Origin: Strigamia acuminata
Taxonomy: Eukaryota > Arthropoda > Chilopoda > Geophilomorpha > Linotaeniidae
Direction of reading: 5' to 3'
NCBI GenBank assembly: GCA_949358305.1
Contig: OX442322.1
Location: forward strand, 4,836,001 to 4,900,000
DNA length: 64,000 nucleotides
Part shown: piece by piece, positions 20,901 to 28,760 of the stretch
How positions within the stretch are numbered: position 1 is the first letter of the stretch
Layout: each line of letters starts with the position of its first letter
Position numbers and translations under genes: made by a program
The notes under the pieces: generated by a model
What the model was told of the DNA's origin: nothing
What the model saw: only the letters and a program-made list of their open reading frames with translations
The model's database searches: none

Positions 20901-22371
20901 GTCTTGCTTCCTCAGGATTAGACGCACTCTTCGTTGTACTTTGTGTTGAAATAGTTAGCTCTTGTTTATTCCGTTCGCCAACATTCGCTTTGCTATTCGC
21001 TTTTTGTCGTAACTTCTCAAAGTCCGGCTTCTGGTCGCTTAGCTTGATGTAGTACAAACGATCCTTCTTCACGCCTTCCATCAGCTGTCTCTTCCACTGA
21101 GGATCGTATATCTTGACCAGTCCCGAGCCAACGGCGACTTTGCATCGTGCTTCGTCGATGCACGGTCCCGACAACAAATTTCGTCGCATGTCCGGCGCAT
21201 AATAAACTTTCTTCAATGTGATTGGAATTGTCTCACTTCCAACCAAACACATCACGCAAACGTCCCCGACGCCTTGAATCTGAATTAAAGTCTTCTTATC
21301 CGCTTGGCTTATTGTCCCTGTGGTTTCCTTGAAGTTGAAGAATTGATTCCTGTCTTTGCAGAAATGTCCAGTGGCCCCGGTGTCGTAGATCCAACAGTTG
21401 TTGGCTGCGCTGCACTGTAACATTTCTTCCTCGCTCAATTCGGTGAGAAAACCGACCTCGAACATGTTTGTGTCCAATTCTTCCGCTGTATTCGTATTTT
21501 GGCTGTTGTTTGACGGTAATTGTGCCGTGCAATCCCTCGCCCAGTGCCCTGGTTGATTGCACCGAAAACACGGCCCCCGTCCTGGTGATCCCGTCGTGTT
21601 TCCTCGAAAATTCCGCGAATTTTTGCCGCCTCGATAATTCGATTTGCCGCCCCTTTGTCCGCCTCGGTTGTTTTGGCTGCTATTCCCTTGCTGTTGTTGG
21701 GATTTAGACGAATTATCATTGCTCTTTGTGCTTGTCCCCATGTTGAAAGCGTCCGTAATTGGCGCTTGGCCCGAATCTCTGCGTTGTTGCGCGAGTCTGC
21801 CCTCCTCAGCGACCAATTCCGCTTCAACCTTTTCCAGTGTGAAATCCTTATCGTCCCATCGATAAATACTCTGCACAATTGACTGGTATTCTTGTGGCAG
21901 GTATCGGATGAGCTGGAATGCCTGATACAAATTGTCCAAGTCGTGTTTGACGTCGGCTAATCGCTTTGCTGCATTGCGTATCTTCGCCGCGAATACGCCG
22001 ATCGTCTCCGTCGCTGGGTTGTACTTCAGATTGAAGAATTCGTCCAACAGACGTATTATTCTCGCCCTCGAGACCGGTTCGAAGTTTGTCTTTAGCGTGT
22101 CCCACGCTGTTTTCGCGTCCTCGGTCCCGCTGAGCAATTCGTGGTATTGCTCCTCAATGGCGTAGTAAATTAGGCTGAAAGCTCGCCCCTTTCGCAGTTG
22201 AAAGTCCGAGCGATCTCGCCAAGATGCTCCCGGTGCCAGCGCTTCTTGTGTACCATCGGTGAAGGCCCAACATCCGTGGTGCATCAACAGCACTTTGATT
22301 TGCTGTTTCCACGTATCGTAGTTCGTCCTATTCAAAAGTGTAATCTTCCGGTCGAGTTTTTCCGTGTCCAT
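17902..22371 (-). CDS. Element D Gag-Pol polyprotein (Copia type), intact
   Basis: This single 1489-residue frame starts at ATG 22371 (MDTEKLDRKI); open sequence further upstream lacks an ATG. The domains in order are: Gag 1-260 with the UBN2-like region; CCHC knuckle 268-281 (CFRCNQPGHWARDC); protease with DTGATGHF at 330; integrase zinc site H493, H498, C526, C529; catalytic D557, D620, E656; RT from about 1000 with QADVKCAYLY and YVDD at 1161-1164; RNase H with YSDSDYA near 1333, STMEAEYVAL near 1375 and KTKHIDIRYHF near 1430. No stop or frameshift is present. Cleavage by its own protease yields capsid, integrase and RT. K at the right edge is a close relative. Confidence 0.95.
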   Translation of the reverse strand: MDTEKLDRKITLLNRTNYDTWKQQIKVLLMHHGCWAFTDGTQEALAPGASWRDRSDFQLRKGRAFSLIYYAIEEQYHELLSGTEDAKTAWDTLKTNFEPVSRARIIRLLDEFFNLKYNPATETIGVFAAKIRNAAKRLADVKHDLDNLYQAFQLIRYLPQEYQSIVQSIYRWDDKDFTLEKVEAELVAEEGRLAQQRRDSGQAPITDAFNMGTSTKSNDNSSKSQQQQGNSSQNNRGGQRGGKSNYRGGKNSRNFRGNTTGSPGRGPCFRCNQPGHWARDCTAQLPSNNSQNTNTAEELDTNMFEVGFLTELSEEEMLQCSAANNCWIYDTGATGHFCKDRNQFFNFKETTGTISQADKKTLIQIQGVGDVCVMCLVGSETIPITLKKVYYAPDMRRNLLSGPCIDEARCKVAVGSGLVKIYDPQWKRQLMEGVKKDRLYYIKLSDQKPDFEKLRQKANSKANVGERNKQELTISTQSTTKSASNPEEARLWHERLGHIYFPSVQAMSKGGAVIGLPVLDVPITQCDVCTLAKKKAIPHKSLPGIRSTEPLQLLHMDVCGAFSTPTLSGNIYFLTITDDFSRYSTVYLMKKKDEVFNIFQKHVKRIERLLGKSVLAIRTDNGMEFCSNKFGEYLQGLGIAHERTNAYTPVQNGVSERLNQTLANGMRALVYDAGLEHRFWGEAILTFNYLRNRIAKLNSDKTPMELYYGRKPSLRHLRKFGSLCFVQKRIRDGKIDNKSLHGIMLGYSRITKGYRVWLPEFSKVIETNDVKFVESRRGVEGVLGLPEKYTTYIDNLDDNLDTDNERQYYSDEDVRPPLPPPIPVKKKEGPQLELPPVKLKFRLPDDKLHHNLPEVKLQGTLPQPGQGLLNPVPTIPALVWKKTEKVRPTGQRDVEYTIEGYDKPKLRSIPEVKRYCTDHNLRVPEHLFEDKRKKKPSESNTTTDSLDVDFDDININFEANHLEVHVPVRYEEIATLPEKDEWRQAMNDEIDTMHEREVWELVPPPPNTKIVGCRWIYTTKQNEEGEIARYKARLVAQGFSQVYGESYEETFSPVVDFSIVRFMFTLLVCMLKWSYIQADVKCAYLYAKLHKTVYMRQPKGFIIEGKENYVCRLLRAIYGLHQSGREWGIELEETLLKLGLEHVNWCNCVYKYGDIAYLIVYVDDIVVFGKQYEDAMKILNMIGTQFDLVILGQTKKLLGVEFHSHKQQLVLHQRSYVNKVLLKFKNHLEHVKIRSQPMTKATVLTKRDCPDTIDEFKVMEGIPYRSLLGCLAFIASRTRPDMTYAVNILSQFQSNPGWDHWIALLDLLSYLRTTRNYGLMLFPNDRIEVIGYSDSDYANNRDDRISVGGTLVTLGSTPIYWRTFKQRNVTLSTMEAEYVALTETVKDYIWIVRVLHEISPELAGRFSHYVMCDNISAVDFTKSCVENRKTKHIDIRYHFIRELVKRDNLLIVHVGTKSNHADIFTKSVDKADLVKFCDRFLVDLSTLRA

Positions 22372-23142
22372 TGTGGATTTAGTGTCCAACACACCAGAAA
22401 CACAGCAAAAACACACACAAGATTGCTCAAAAACACTTTGAAATACTGGTAATCGCAACTGGGTGCAGTGTTGCGATGTTAGTTCGCTCTTAATACTATG
22501 TTAGTGTATCCTAGTAACAACACTAAGCTAACAATGGTATTCAACAATAGTAAACGAAATAAACGAAATAAATTGTTCAAATATGATGTCTTCCTGCTGT
22601 AGATTAAATGCTTGTTCTGTATCGACAGCCTGGAATCACACTTCACGTGTGGTTGAGAAAAATCGTCGTATTGTTGATTTTCCCTCGTTTTTCCGTCTTT
22701 TTCGCCTCGAAAAATTCAGTTCCTTCGAGAATTTTCTCGTTTTTGGCAATTCCCGTTCGTTTATTGCTCGTTCACACTTCCCGTGTGGTTGTCGAGCGTC
22801 GTCGTCCTTGCGTATTTGTCGTCGAGTTGTTTTCTCGGCGAAAATTAACGCCACGTTGACGTTACGTATCGCGCCTCGCGATATTCGGAAAATCGTCCGA
22901 AAATGGCCAAAATAAACGTATTAAATAAAAGTTCTATAATGTTCGAACCCAATTAATGATCCTGTGTCGCTTGATGACCAATAATCGCTTGTAGAACCGT
23001 GGATCCTTGGCATAAGCACAGGTTGATTCCATTCCTCATGGACGCCGCCATCTTGGATTTTGAGGAGAAACGCCCACTTTTTCACCTGTGGTTGACTTGA
23101 GGTATTTCTCTTCACTCTGCCTGTTTTTCCCACGTTGTTTGT
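22372..23142 (-). other. Element D 5' leader
   Basis: About 770 bp without a supported gene. A YY1-like AAGATGGCGGC on the minus strand lies near 23044. The region probably holds the RNA packaging signals. Confidence 0.5.
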
Positions 23143-23153
23143 GGCCCATAACC
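23143..23153 (-). other. Element D primer site, internal initiator tRNA-Met
   Basis: The plus strand GGCCCATAACC matches 11 bases around the anticodon loop of initiator tRNA-Met rather than its 3' end. Drosophila copia is known to be primed by a cut 5' half of tRNA-iMet ending in this region. One base separates it from the LTR. Confidence 0.7.
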
Positions 23154-23154
23154 T

Positions 23155-23472
23155 TGTTGAATAGTGTTGCAAACTTCTGCAAATAGTGACAAATGTAGTG
23201 GATTGGAAAAACACATCAGGTGAAAGAAAGAGACATCATGTTAACAGGTGAGAACCAAAACATCAAGTGATCTTTATTAATTGGTCACATGACCTCAAAG
23301 CAAAAAGCGCCACCTGTGGGCAGCATACAGACACTGTATGTAAACAAACATTGCGATCACTCGCGTTGGCCAAACACATACACTAACACTTAGTTACATG
23401 ATAATACGCAAAGATATATAGGCACACATGTTTCAAAAGTGATTGCTTATCAATATACATTATATCTTAACA
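23155..23472 (-). repeat. Element D 5' LTR
   Basis: 318 bp, the partner of 17555-17872, followed by target duplication GTTTC. Confidence 0.95.
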
Positions 23473-24281
23473 GTTTCATCCTTAAGCTGTATTTGGCGAA
23501 TTTCTTCGTCGCAAAGCTTATCTTGTTTTATTTTGTCTTGTCGACGTCTATCTTTTTCTTCCTCAACTAATCTCAATTGCTCTTGTTGAGCTTGAGTAAA
23601 GACGGGTGAAGGTAGCAGAAGATTTTTCCTTGGTGCCCCTGATTTGCCTCCTCGCCCTTTAGGGGTTTGTTTGGCAAAATGTCTGTTTCCATTTTTCGTA
23701 AAATTATGCGGATTGGATTTCTTTTTAGCATTTTCCGGTTGGAAAGATGAAAAATTAGATCCTTCCGCCCTTGGAACACTTGGGGTGTTGCAACAACTGG
23801 CGTTGCGAGTAGGAGGAGTTCCGCTTTCCATACTAGATTGATCTTGCGATCCTCGACTTGATGTTCTAAACAACTCTCGAATATCTTGGTCTCGAGTTGG
23901 GGTTGGATAAACTCTCGCTTGATCGCCCAACTTTCGTTGCGGTGTTTTCAATTGTGATCTCGTTTTTTCGGGTAGATCCTTCGGTACATGTCTTTGGGCC
24001 ATATTAAAATTATTTATTGCTAGACCTTCTTCCGAAAGTTTGACACGTGGTTCAGGAGTTAGATTAATACGCATGTTACGTTGCGTCCGCTTTGTTACAA
24101 AGTCGGAGGCTTCGGTTATGTTTTTGAAAGGCTTTTTATCCAGTTCATGATGATTACAAAACAGTGTGAAGTCCTCGGGAATCATTTCAGTCTGATCACA
24201 AAGTTTTACATAACTTGAACTTAAGTTAGCTCCTTCTTTGGCAGCTTTCTCTTCTTGCGGCAGATTTTTCTCAGGATCCAT
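23473..24281 (-). pseudogene. Element B gag N-terminus
   Basis: It starts at ATG 24281 (MDPEKNLPQE). It holds the group's N-terminal signature DQTEMIPEDFTLFCNHHEL followed by FKNITEASDFV, shared with F, G and H. Low-complexity Pro/Ser/Arg sequence follows, then a charged helix. The frame is open up to the D insertion at 23473 and originally continued at 17554. Confidence 0.82.
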
Positions 24282-24295
24282 TATTAAATGTGATC

Positions 24296-24633
24296 AAATA
24301 AAGTCTTTATTTACTAAAGAAGAAAATATGTACTCTCAACAGAATACACTGGAAAGAAATGTTAAACTTCATGTTTTCTGCCAAGAAGAAGGTTTAAATC
24401 AACTAATGTACTCAATAAGCGTTAATATATGTTTATATTAATGCTTACAAAGCTTCATTTCACTGTAATATATATATACCTATATTTATTTGCACAATTC
24501 TAACTTCGTAATTTGAATTTACCGCTAAATTGTAATCCTAGTGGCGACTCGGAGCATTGACAAATGCGGGTTTTGCCAACAATTTCTATAATTCGGCTGT
24601 GTTATTAATAAATAGCACTTGTAAACCATCACA
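24296..24633 (-). repeat. Element B LTR remnant
   Basis: Read on the minus strand it starts TGTGATGGTTTACAAGTGC. It follows the first ~340 bp of the H LTR (TGTGACGGTTTATAGGTG at 26901), including the shared stretch around GACTCGGAGCATTGACAAAT (plus strand). The remainder of the LTR, the primer site and the leader are absent between here and gag, so a deletion joined the LTR start to gag. Confidence 0.7.
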
Positions 24634-25073
24634 AACTTGGCAGCCATGTTTATTAGAGCATGGGGAGAACTGGAGAAGTGGATTGAGATCAAATATTCTC
24701 AAACCCATACAAAATTACACATAAGGTGAGAACAAACCTATTAAATAAATAACATAAGGAGATTTGTCCTTCAAAAATAATTAGGTCAAAATAAACAATC
24801 ATGAAATACAAAACAAATTGCCTAGATATTTATAGACATAAAATCATGAGAAACAAAACTAAGGGACATCAAATATCAGTGTAAACAATTCAATGATAAC
24901 ATAAAAGCATATGACAACAATAAACAAATGGTTACCAATTTGACCAATTGGTCGATTGGCTAAATATTCAAACATATTATGAAAAAATTTCTGTTTTTCA
25001 ATAATATTAAATAAACATTCTAACCAAGAACAATTTCTGTCAAGACTATCTAATCTTCAATTTTTAATTCCAG

Positions 25074-25655
25074 AGAACACTGTGCATCATCAATATCAAG
25101 CAAACACCAGAACAATGCATGAGCAATTTATTATTTCACTTTCTGAAAAAGAAAAGAAAAAAATTCAGATGATTATCAGCAATTTTAAAAAAACTGTAAA
25201 GAAGGTTGCTGATAGATTCTTTCATGTACAATCAAAAAATAAAGTTGAAGGTACGTTTAAGAAACAAACCATGGAAAATTCTAAGATACCAGGTAAAAAA
25301 TTTGTTCGTAAAATTGTTACTGAACTAATATTATTTAAACAATTTCAAATACTAGGAAAAGAATTGTCTCAAGCTGACCTCTCTGATGCTAAACCTGATA
25401 AATTTAGAAATGTAAATATGCATCAATCATTACTACAGCAAAAAATATCAAATGGTAGTATACAAATAATTCCAAGAAGTGAGTTGAAACCAAAAGGTTA
25501 TTTAAAAATTGTTGATGATGACGAAAAAATTTCAAATTTGGATTTCAATTATGATTCTTATAACTATGAGGATAATTCCAGAATACTTAACCAAAATAAA
25601 CATGAATTTAACAATGAAGAAGTGATTGGAGAACAACATTTAATCAATGAACTAG
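25074..25655 (+). CDS. Candidate internal exon of an unrecognised host gene
   Basis: The exon is bounded by an acceptor-like TTTTTAATTCCAG ending at 25073 and a donor-like CTAG/GTAAGA at 25655/25656. It is open over about 193 codons. The product is Lys/Asn/Gln-rich with a basic helical start (SEKEKKKIQMIISNFKKTVK) and an acidic, Asn/Tyr-rich end; no domain is recognised. No ATG-initiated first exon with the right phase was found upstream. A donor-like ATAAG/GTGAG at 24725 would not join in frame. It could be real host coding sequence or a chance open stretch in A/T-rich DNA. Confidence 0.35.
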
Positions 25656-25812
25656 GTAAGAACTACGATCTGTTTTCATTTTAAAACCAATGTACAGTTC
25701 TATATTTAGTGACCACATTACAAACAAATTTCAATAGATGTAAATTTTTTATTCAAATGTCTAAATTATTATGGTTTTTTGTAGCTACGTTGTTTATTAT
25801 TTGTCTCTTCAG

Positions 25813-25880
25813 ATGGTGCTACTTATGTTCATGTTTGCATAAGACTTTGTGACGTTATTTTTATAATCTATGACCTTTAA
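25813..25880 (+). CDS. Candidate terminal exon of the same gene
   Basis: It follows a pyrimidine-rich acceptor (TTTGTCTCTTCAG ending at 25812), 157 bp after the candidate donor. Splicing keeps the reading frame (phase 1) and gives 22 more codons to a TAA at 25878-25880. The agreement of donor, acceptor and phase is the main support; the exon is short and the encoded sequence is not recognised. Confidence 0.28.
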
Positions 25881-26900
25881 GTGTTTTTCAAGTTCATTAG
25901 TTATGTATCGCGAGCTGAGGATTAAATGTTTTTACTGTTAAACATTCCCAACTGTATATTTTTTAATCCATCCACACCAATGTCACCGTGGCCTCTTAAA
26001 AACAATGAGTTATCTACCACTGACCTGCTCAGTTTCCATGTCCAATTAGGATTGAACGAAATCAAATTATGTCTTAGTGCTTGGACAATTGTGTGTGAGA
26101 AGACAGAAGAGAACACTTGTTCTATTTTTATAACTAGTTTAAGCAATCCTGATAACCCCCAAAACTACAAACTTAATAACAATTTTTCTGTGCTCATTAA
26201 AGCATTAACTATACCCAACACCATAAAATCAAAGAAGACCCCAATAATACCGGATCACCAATTTAGAAACACGAGAAATTAAGAAGTGAAAAACACTTGA
26301 TAATAGCAATATTTACAGCCTGTGTGGATGAGGAAAGTTCTTCTTGATATGGGTTCTCACAAATGTTGGCTGCTCCTTTGCTGGGCAGTTCTTTTATGTG
26401 GTTGATGTTGTCTGGTTGCCATTGCCCCCTTCTCTTGTGCACTGCTGGGCAACTCTCTGTTATTGTGTTGGGGTGTCTCCAGGCTTGACATTACGTTCAA
26501 GTACAACAGCTTTTCACTTGGAAACTGCAGTGTGTTGATCAGCTACCAGACTCTAGCAGGTCTGACGCAGTTGGCTGCGGTTAGCTTTCAACCGACTGTG
26601 AGGCCCATTTCAACCTGTGAAGAACCAACTCATAAGGGGCTTTAAACAACTTGCACTAGGCTCTCCCTGGCTACGAGTGTCTCTCTATGACTTTTGTGGT
26701 TACCTCATCATCTTTGGTTACCGCCTACACTGCACACAACCGTCCACTCACAAAGTCCTTCAATTGGCAGAGGGTCCTTAAATTTAGTCAGTTCTTTATG
26801 ACAGTTTTTTTGTAACTTAAGCTTTCTTCATTCCATGCATGTCCCAAATGCACTTATCCAGTCTTTATTATTGGTTTGTCAAAAATCACATTCCATACCT

Positions 26901-28740
26901 TGTGACGGTTTATAGGTGATATTTATTAATAACCCGGCCGAATTTGAGATATTTTCAGCAAAACCCGCATTTGTCAATGCTCCGAGTCGCCACTAGATGG
27001 CGCGATTACGATTCCGCGGTAAATTCGAATTGCGAGTTAGAATCAGCCAATAAATATAAGAATATATTTATTAGAATAAAACGAAGCTTTATTAGCATTA
27101 ATATAACTATATAAATATATAAATATATATTAATGCTTATTAGTATTAGCATTAATATAAATATATATTAATGCTTATTAGTCACATTAATTGCTTTGAA
27201 TCTCTAGTTCGGTAGAAAATAAGATTTAGCGATCAATCAATCAGCGGATCGATCTGATTGGTGAATCCATTTCTGATCCTGAGTATCCAGTTCCGGTTGT
27301 GGTGAGAATTAGCATAATGCTCCTCCGTATCCACTTCCGGTGATACGGGATTGGAGGGATTCGTTGAACCCACGTTCTAAATGGATGATTGGATTAGTTT
27401 CTAATCCAGTCAGGTTATTTAAACCCGAAGAAGCGGCCATTCTGGGGCTCTGTTTGATTATTTCTGTTTGGTATTATTACTTAAGAAATATGATTCGTTG
27501 TCCACTAAAAAACCATTTGGTTCTTTGCTGATTTATTTGCAAAGAACCGCGGCATGATTCTACCGAATCATGCAACCCCCGGCAACTGAAGCCGACGTAT
27601 TGGATTCTTATGTTGCATAACTGTTTCAATAATACGGTCTCGCCGAGGAGAACCTGCCTTCTGTGCAATTCAGTATCCTCTGGGCAGGACAAAGTGGCCA
27701 TTTTCGGTATGAACGTATTCCGTTACCGCAAGTAAGCACCGATATTGTTGGGAGTTGGTTCTTTCACTTGATGGTGCCAAAGCAGTCTGTTTTACAGTAA
27801 CCACAAGTAGCACCAAGTGTTTGGCAAGCTGATTCCCATGGTATTTGGTGCCAAAGCAGTCGGTTTGCAATTAGTAACGCGAAGGGTTAAACTGTTGTGC
27901 TTAGCCGCAAGCTATCGACTCCTGTGTTTTGCGATACCGTCAATCACTAGATGAACGACCGTGTTGCTGCGCGGGGGACGCTTGATACCGTTCTGCATGG
28001 CAAGGCGTTTCTATCGATGGCAACTGTGTGATTGCAACGGGAAGCCTAATCATTACTTATTTTATAGCAACAATAAAGACAACCAAGAATTGACTTGAAT
28101 ACAAGTCAAACAATCCATCATACGATTGAATTACATGCTTAACAAATCATTGTTTTGTAATGATAAATTGTCGACAATTTATTGGCGAACTAAATCACAA
28201 CACCTCGAATTAAATATAATTCGTAATCGGAATATTGGTAAGTAAATGAATCCATTTACTTAAACCAATATCCTCCCAAAGTTGTGGCAATGCACGAAAG
28301 TCAACCGCACCTCTCGGATCCACTTATATATCAACCCAGGATGATTTACACGACGAACCAAGACAGCGAAGCCGAGACCGACAGAAGCCACGAGGATCAC
28401 GAAGCCATCCCAGACTCGAGGACGCAGCCAGACCTGCCTCGATGACATCTGTAACCAGGTCGAGCGATGGGGAAACTGCTCCCGTAATCCAGGACACGTA
28501 ATGTTATTATTTTAGAGCCATTCGACTAACTTGTTGTATAGTTTAATTGTACTTTTAACTGGCCAAATGTCGGCATTGATCTCATGTATAACTTTAGTAG
28601 CGATTATATTGTTTGGTAACAATAAATGTAGTTGTTTGGACAACCATCTTTGTCTCGTATTTATCTCGTTATTATTCACTGTTTATGCCACTTATACCCG
28701 GTACTAGCAGAGCTAGGAAGTTGTGGTCGTCACCGTCACA
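26901..28740 (+). repeat. Element H 5' LTR (1840 bp)
   Basis: It starts TGTGACGGTTTATAGG and ends CGTCACCGTCACA. The left edge is set by homology to the reverse-oriented B LTR, the right edge by the primer site. It is divergent from, but alignable with, the F LTR over hairpin-rich blocks (27515-27700, 27770-27880, 28200-28450, 28540-28740). A perfect CTCF-consensus-like CCACTAGATGGCGC lies at 26990-27003. Its 3' partner is not in the window. Confidence 0.75.
27519..27573 (+). ncRNA. Two adjacent RNA hairpins in the H LTR
   Basis: The first stem is GGTTCTTTGC (27519-27528) pairing with GCAAAGAACC (27539-27548), 10 bp. The second is GCATGATTC (27552-27560) pairing with GAATCATGC (27565-27573), 9 bp with loop TACC. 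The second is followed by AACCCCCGGCAACTGAAG, almost invariant in F. F keeps the second stem with two changed base pairs, which supports a conserved transcript structure. Its function is unknown. Confidence 0.6.
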
Positions 28741-28742
28741 AG

Positions 28743-28760
28743 TGGAGGTCCCACCGAGAT
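28743..28760 (+). other. Element H primer binding site, tRNA-Gln
   Basis: TGGAGGTCCCACCGAGAT is the reverse complement of ATCTCGGTGGGACCTCCA, which I recognise as the 3' end of animal tRNA-Gln. Two bases separate it from the LTR, as in F and G. Confidence 0.75.

Larger units (their letters stand above)
17555..23472 (-). mobile_element. Element D: complete, apparently intact Ty1/Copia retrotransposon
   Basis: 5918 bp with 318-bp LTRs that differ at one noticed position (TTTATTGATTGG versus TTTATTAATTGG) and the target duplication GTTTC (17550-17554 and 23473-23477). It has a single open polyprotein of 1489 codons, a primer site and a polypurine tract. Everything needed for autonomous movement is present, so this is the most likely active element in the window. 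It is inserted in the gag of B. Confidence 0.96.
8606..24633 (-). mobile_element. Element B: decayed Ty3/Gypsy host of insertions A, C and D
   Basis: B is pieced together from fragments between younger elements. On the minus strand these are an LTR remnant (24296-24633), gag N-terminus (23473-24281), middle and C-terminal gag (16282-17554) and the start of pol (8606-9369). Flanking 5-bp duplications confirm that C and D landed inside it, and B coding homology resumes immediately across A. The Gag and protease sequences resemble those of F and G, and the LTR start resembles H, so B belongs to the same group. The rest of its LTR and its leader are missing between the LTR remnant and gag. Confidence 0.78.
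24634..26900. other. Non-retroelement island between B and H
   Basis: 2.27 kb with no LTR, pol or gag similarity, bounded by the outward-facing LTR starts of B and H. It is A/T-rich at 24720-25900 and more balanced at 26280-26900. It holds two candidate exons (described separately). From 25881 to 26900 I see no feature I can support; a 118-codon open stretch at 25926-26282 has no recognised similarity. Confidence 0.6.

Noticed and set aside
25926-26282. 118-codon open frame as a host gene
   Set aside because: No splice signals, no recognised motif, and the opposite strand is also open; likely chance.
27519-27720. Hammerhead or other self-cleaving ribozyme in the H/F LTR
   Set aside because: The hairpins lack the CTGANGA and GAAA core spacing required; only generic conserved stems are seen.
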